Below are positions 20,502 through 24,689 of a stretch of 24,689 bases of DNA, piece after piece. This stretch comes from Hypsibius dujardini (taxonomy: Eukaryota; Tardigrada; Eutardigrada; Parachela; Hypsibiidae). The stretch spans positions 1 to 24,689 of the forward strand of contig LRSR01010761.1 in the NCBI GenBank assembly GCA_001579985.1, written 5' to 3'. Every line of letters starts with the position of its first letter. The stretch's first letter is position 1. Both the position numbers and the translations under genes were made by a program. The notes beneath the pieces are model-generated. The model searched no databases. It saw nothing but the letters and a program-made list of their open reading frames with translations, and was not told the DNA's origin.

Positions 20502-22366
20502 TTTACAGGCAGACAGACAGACAAAGATATAGATGGGTCATACGAGTCATTCTGAAGGCAGATGCAAATGTAGGTGACTGCATGTACGCAGACCGTATTT
20601 GTTCGTTTCAGACATTCCATTTCGTCGGCTTGCTCCTATGGCCGCCGTGCAATACCGCCTATGCATTCTGCGGTGACCGACTGCGCCACCACTACCGTTG
20701 ACACACAACTTTACAATGGACGATCTGTTCCACACTTTTCACGTCCCTCTTCCAGTGAAATGACGCGACTTTCCTGGTCTATTTGATCTGGAACTTCTAT
20801 GTGTATCTTTCGCTCCGAAAGAAAAGTGACATGTGCGTGCACAGGCTGGCGATTGAACAATTTCTTCCCAGTCAAACTCCAAACCCGAGCAAGCAAAAGT
20901 AAGCACACAAGACAGCACACAGACACAGATCAACCTACTCCAGTCACCGGTCTACAGCAAGCGCACACGCGCGGCAGGTTCCCCCGGTGCTATTCCTCAA
21001 GTCAAGACTTCAATCCCATTTCATCTCATCTCATCTCGTCTCAAAGAGCATGTCAAAACTCTCGGCTAGTGCTTCTTTTCTCCAAAAGCAACCTGTCTGC
21101 CTTGCCTCTCTGCCTGTCTGGCATCGCGGCGGTGGCGGCGGAAATGACCGCTGCGACAGTGTGACACGAAGGAGGGACACACAACCACCGCTGAATAGTG
21201 GCAATTGCGCTGAGAGCGTATAATGATTTTCTTTTGTGTGTGTTCTACCTTCCAAAATCTCCGAATCCAGATTATCTGTCGCAAAACTTTCACAATACAG
21301 ACAGACAGACAGACAGGCAGGCATCGGTCTTCGCCTTCCGTCAAGCGGAAAAGTGCAGTTTTGTCTGCCTCGTCCATCCGTCCGTCCGTCCGTCCGTCCA
21401 CATTGAGAAGGGATGACAGGTGCCTTTATCGTGTCTTTCAACCTTCTCCCTCGCCTCTCTCGGTTGTTACGGCTGTTTCAAAGCGCATGCACGCAGGTAA
21501 TTATCCCGGCTGGAGACAGTGTGTAGCACCTCATTTTCTTGATGAGTAAAAACAACATCTGACGCTGATAAGACACCCGGTCTTAACTCTTCAAGGAGTC
21601 TAAGGCAGTCCGACTGTCAAGGACTTCCCGGGATTCCGCTGAGAGCCTCGATCCCAAAGAGCAACATTCGGTGTTCCTTTTAGTCGCGGAAATCTCTCTC
21701 CTAAGATAAGCTAGCTCGGGTTGGAGTAACATGATTCCTCGTGAGCTTCCTTTCAGTATGCTCTCGAGTGTCGGATCCGAGACGTAGCGCCTTGGTCCAT
21801 GACAAAGGCTGCCCCTCTCCACTCACATACACAGACACACACTCACACTCTCAAAAGATAAGATGAAAAACATCAACACAAGACATAAAAACCTCCTTGA
21901 CGGAGTTTGTTTGACTTTTCTCGCGCGTTCACTTTCGCGCTCGGCTTGACATGCCTGTCTGTCTTGGAAGGAGGGCGAGTGCCTGCGTGAAACGAAACGC
22001 AAAAGTGCCCATACTACGCTGACCATGGGGCCTCGGCCTCCTCTTTAGGGGTTGCAACACTTTGGATCGCGAATCGGGCTTTGTGGTCGGGCAAGTATAT
22101 ATACCTGGGTGACATGCGATACCTCCAGCTGGGGCAAAGTGGCTATGCTGTCATAAGAAGAGTGATGGTGATCGTCCCGGAAAAGTGCGAGTTGGACGGA
22201 CGGACGCGAGAGTGTGCCACACCCAGCGATCTTCGCAGTGGAACTACCCTGGGGTCCGACTGTTTGTTTGGCTGATTACATTGGCTATCTACCTACGTGT
22301 CTGCCTGTGAACTTGTCTGTTTGTCTGTCTGTCTCTCTGTCTCTCTGTCTGTCTGTCTCTCTGCTC

Positions 22367-22416
<50 letters not shown>

Positions 22417-22952
22417 GGTCTGTCGGTCTGTCTGTCTGTCTGTGCCTGTGCCTGTCTGCTTGCGTCTGTCCGTCTATCTTCGAGTCCTCAGTCCATGTGT
22501 TTGCCTGCATGCCTGTATGCCTGCCTGTATCTGTCTGCCTAATTTGCCAAAATAGCTCATATCACGCAAAAGCTCATCCACCTTTCAGCTAATTTCATGA
22601 ACAAAAATATGCGCTATTACACATTTTCCGGACATTACCTCCAAAGGAAAACACCGGATGTGGTGAGGAGCAGGCTCAAAATCACAGCACACACCAGGGC
22701 CACCACAAGCGTGGCTTCCGCTCCTCCTCCTCCTCCTCCCGCCGCGGATGACGATCCATCGGCATTAACTCGAAACGGAAAGGGATTATCGACGTTACCG
22801 CAGGTGTAGAGTTCCTCGCTGCTGCGGTACGACAGATCACACAGGAACGCTGGCGGTGCCCGGATGAATTCCGGCGGTTCATCATCAAACTGCAGCCGAT
22901 CACCATCCAGACAGTCCGGTCCGTCGCAGTCCATCATCATCCTACTATCCAT
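15854..22952 (-). CDS. Single-pass membrane protein with long low-complexity cytoplasmic tail; 5' end unresolved
   Basis: Exons on the minus strand: TM exon ending at 22639, then 17466-17274, 17161-16531 and 16188-15854. Junction phases 2, 0, 1 close exactly (TGG AG|A AAT CGC...; CCA G|AG CAT). The TM exon encodes an acidic, Cys-containing ectodomain end (DGPDCLDGDRLQFDDEPPEF, APPAFLCDLSYRSSEELYTC), a poly-Gly linker, and a hydrophobic segment TLVVALVCAVILSLLLTTSG. The basic stop-transfer RNRKHLRKYLTC follows across the splice. The cytoplasmic tail is about 384 aa. It is rich in Ser, His, Gln, Ala and Gly, with tyrosine motifs HIYEEIPNNYQ and EHYQTTET, a QRQSWLDLLQRPPC block, and a terminus STHSIQNCL. 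I do not recognise the family; an adhesion or guidance receptor is an inference from topology. The start given (Met at 22952) is only the first usable Met in the open frame. The real ectodomain probably lies upstream. The intron at 17467-22638 is unusually long for this window. Confidence 0.72.
16397..16450. repeat. (CAGA)n array in the last intron of the membrane-protein gene
   Basis: About 13 perfect units on the plus strand, so the transcript reads UGUC. It lies between exons 16531-17161 and 15854-16188, close to the donor at 16530. Confidence 0.97.
17544..17643. repeat. (TGTC)n array just upstream of the 17466 acceptor
   Basis: About 13 perfect TGTC units, then TGTT/TGCC variants. The transcript reads GACA, complementary to the UGUC transcript of the array at 16397-16450 on the far side of two exons. 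Confidence 0.97.
18302..18510. repeat. Degenerate CAGA/CAGG array
   Basis: Plus-strand mix of CAGA, CAGG and CATG units, including three consecutive ACATGCAG 8-mers near 18431-18455. Intronic, opposite in orientation to the array at 17544. Confidence 0.93.
19085..19285. repeat. Two short CAGA/CAGT arrays
   Basis: CAGACAGACAGACGGACAGAC at about 19108-19142, and (CAGT)4-5 passing into (CAGA)n at 19244-19285, separated by about 100 bp of unique sequence. Confidence 0.9.
20374..20525. repeat. CAGA array
   Basis: Plus-strand CAGA units interrupted by an A-rich stretch near 20425-20445; intronic on the minus-strand gene, so the transcript reads UGUC. Confidence 0.95.
22290..22545. repeat. TGTC/TCTC array close to the TM-exon donor
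   Basis: Plus-strand TGTC units with TCTC insertions and a TGTCGG variant; it starts about 90 bp inside the long intron from the TM-exon donor. The transcript reads GACA. Confidence 0.96.
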
Positions 22953-23579
22953 TTGATAAAGAAAGCTGTGTGTGTCTGTGTGAATGTTAAGTCCACTCGC
23001 TAATGACGAAAACAGGAAGTCCGCGCGCCAGTCGCCAAACAGGCAATCACCATACGGAGGCAAGGCAGAGGATGAGAGTTAATTCTATAAAAGAAAAAGC
23101 AACATTCGTCAAATGTTTGCGTAGACGACAGGGTTGTGTGCTTGTGTGGGTGCTTGTGTGTGAGAGAGGAAGATGTTCACAGACAAAAGAAGACCCAGCT
23201 GTGGTTACCCCGTGTATGTGTACATGGATGGATACGTGTGATCAAGAGGAGGAGAGTCCATAAAAAAGCGCAGTGTGGTGTATGTCTGCCTGCCTGTCCT
23301 GTCTGTCTGTCTGTAGTGGAAGAAGAAATCGATGATTTCCTCCCCTTTTCACCCGGCCAGTTTGCGGCTTGGTTGACTCTATGTACACAGCACAAACATC
23401 CCCAATCCCGAAAGCAGCCGTTCATGTTACGTCCACAGACACACATTCACACAGACAAGGCAGACAACTTGTACTAGTACGAAGCGCTGATGCTCAGTCC
23501 TCCAAGATTTCATCCCCTCCTCAGTGGGAATCGTTACTTCTGCCGCGGGTTCCCTTTGGAGACCCATCTTGACACTTAC

Positions 23580-23680
23580 CATTGAGCGGGGCAGCGTTGG
23601 GAGTGCATCATGTGTATGTAAGTCTCTGTGTCTGTATGTAGAGTAAAATCCAGACAACGCAAGGCAAAAACGGGAGCGAT
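23580..23680 (-). other. Possible upstream exon (low confidence)
   Basis: On the minus strand a good acceptor (TTATTATCCCCGCAG) and a consensus donor (ATG|GTAAGTG) bracket 101 nt that is open in two frames. It is in the right place to be an upstream exon of the membrane protein, but the peptide is partly microsatellite-derived and matches nothing I know. Confidence 0.15.
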
Positions 23681-24548
23681 CTGCGGGGATAATAAAGTAC
23701 CGATCGATCAGTGGTGGTCGAAAGTAGCCGCAAGTTTTGAGGGCGTTAAATATGTAGAGTGCCGATGTAGCATTAAAAGAAGGAAGGAAGTTGGATACAG
23801 GTTCTCTTCCCGTTACGCCCACTGACCTCGATTCGGGTGGAAATTGGCCGCGTTTCAGCTCAAAATATTTTGTCTGAAATTTATTCTTTTCAGAAACCGA
23901 GTGAAACACTAGCGTGTGTGGATGGAGGAGAAACGTAAAAGTGAAAGAGAGAGTTGAGCGTGACAAGCCTTGTCGCGGTTTAAGAGCGTAGCTGAAAAGT
24001 TTCAGGCGCAAACATATTGATTTGTCCACACCCTGCAGTGGTCAGTGACAGACGTCCTCTCAAAGTGGTCATGGTCTTTTCAAACGTGTGGTAAAATCAG
24101 ACACCGTAGGCGCAAGTCCTACGATAAGGATCTCGTTTGGACCAATGAGCGCTCGGGTGTAATCCAATTGGCTGATTGCTTGATTGATGAATCGTGGTGC
24201 GGTGTTTTGAATCAAGGACCACTTGACCGGGGTCCATTCGGCTGAGGCCCGCCCACCTATTTTAGTCCTTTTAGGCAAAATTACGGTACAACATGTAGTT
24301 TAATCAAGCATTGAGACATCTTTTAAATCAGACAGGTTTTTCGTTTCCATTTGTTTTCCAACGCCACCAATCAATTTTCCTCTTGTTTTGTGGGGTTTTT
24401 TGCGTCTCGTCACTTGACTAATTGGAATCGATATGAAACGGGCTTCGATTTAACGCCCCATGTGGCAACCCTTGAGTTGTTTTTTTGTGCACACACAATT
24501 CGACTTTGAGGAAGTGAAGAGCTCGAGAGTTCAACTGGGTTTCACCAA

Positions 24549-24689
24549 CACAGACAGACAGATAGACAGACAAACAGACAGACAGCAGTCCTACAGACAA
24601 ACAGACTGACAGACAGACAGACAGACAGATAGACAGACAGACAGACAGACAGACAGCAGTCATACAGACAAACAGACTGACAGACAGAC
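24549..24689. repeat. CAGA array with higher-order unit, running off the window
   Basis: Plus-strand CAGA units. A composite block GCAGTC(C/A)TACAGACAAAC recurs at 24585 and 24656, that is, with a 71-bp period. Confidence 0.93.

Larger units (their letters stand above)
17467..22638 (-). other. Long intron (5.2 kb) of the membrane-protein gene
   Basis: Defined by the phase-matched donor at 22638-22637 and acceptor at 17468-17467. It carries TGTC arrays (17544, 19713, 22290) and CAGA arrays (18302, 19085, 19244, 20374, 21296), GTCC runs (21378-21400) and a TCATC run (about 21020-21045). Between the arrays are several hundred bases of complex sequence (17650-18290, 18520-19080, 19290-19710, 20530-21290, 21420-22280) with no gene I can support. 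Enhancers or nested RNA genes are not excluded. Confidence 0.6.
22953..24689. other. Region with no confident gene
   Basis: Includes a short TGTC run at 23282-23315, a 200-codon open frame on the minus strand (23427-24029) that is not recognisable as a protein, and a stretch at 24060-24290 with AATC/GATT-type sequence and a GTAGG/CCTAC hairpin at about 24106. It may be 5' sequence or introns of the membrane-protein gene. Confidence 0.4.

Noticed and set aside
21583-21822. 79-codon minus-strand frame inside the long intron
   Set aside because: It reads like a plausible peptide, but I see no splice sites that would join it in phase and no recognisable family.
22075-22150. Possible U1 snRNA-like 5' end (TATATACCTGG followed by GATACC)
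   Set aside because: The invariant ACTTACCTG needed to pair with 5' splice sites is absent and the following stem-loop sequences do not match.
23427-24029. 200-codon open frame on the minus strand
   Set aside because: One of the longest single open frames in the window, but its composition is not protein-like, it shows no domain, and it is crossed by a consensus splice donor; at most a short part (23580-23680) might be an exon.
1-24689. CRISPR array, bacterial operon or phage content
   Set aside because: The repeats are 4-bp to 31-bp satellites without unique spacers, and all genes are split by spliceosomal introns.

Overview
The window is a stretch of an intron-rich animal nuclear genome, not a microbial one. 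Every gene I could rebuild is split by short GT-AG introns, and the products are animal families: a mitochondrial solute carrier, the Golgi GTPase ARFRP1, a SANT-domain chromatin protein, lysosomal thiol reductases of the GILT family, and a single-pass membrane protein. A GILT tandem cluster with CXXS active sites, together with very abundant (TGTC)n/(CAGA)n arrays, fits an invertebrate, probably a protostome. I cannot name the species.

Layout. 1-1972, minus: SCaMC-like mitochondrial carrier, 4 exons visible, 3' end outside the window. 1973-3049: intergenic, with a TGTC array and a 31-bp triplicate. 3050-5238, minus: complete ARFRP1, 7 exons, 200 aa. 5239-5515: a 277-bp divergent promoter. 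5516-7508, plus: SANT/BAP18-like gene, 7 exons, 365 aa. 7813-13708, minus: three head-to-tail GILT genes (A 7813-9028, B 9652-11185, C 12376-13708). Each has five exons and all introns are phase 0. 13709-15853: intergenic, with two copies of a foldback element. 15854 to about 22952, minus: a membrane protein whose TM exon is split from its cytoplasmic exons by an intron of about 5.2 kb. The rest, to 24689, has no confident gene and ends in a CAGA array.

The reconstructions are solid where reading frame and phase close exactly across every junction: the carrier, ARFRP1, all three GILT genes, and the 3' part of the membrane protein. The SANT gene is good except for its small middle exons. The 5' end of the membrane protein is unknown.

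The genes do not form one pathway. The functional unit is the GILT cluster (lysosomal disulfide reduction). The ARFRP1/SANT pair shares a promoter region. Repeats dominate the remainder: TGTC arrays in both orientations, an 8-bp GGTACTMT satellite, a 15-bp AT-rich minisatellite, and a palindromic MITE-like pair. The most notable observations are a block of silent-site identity in the three GILT genes, inverted TGTC/CAGA arrays flanking two exons of the membrane protein, and the foldback pair.
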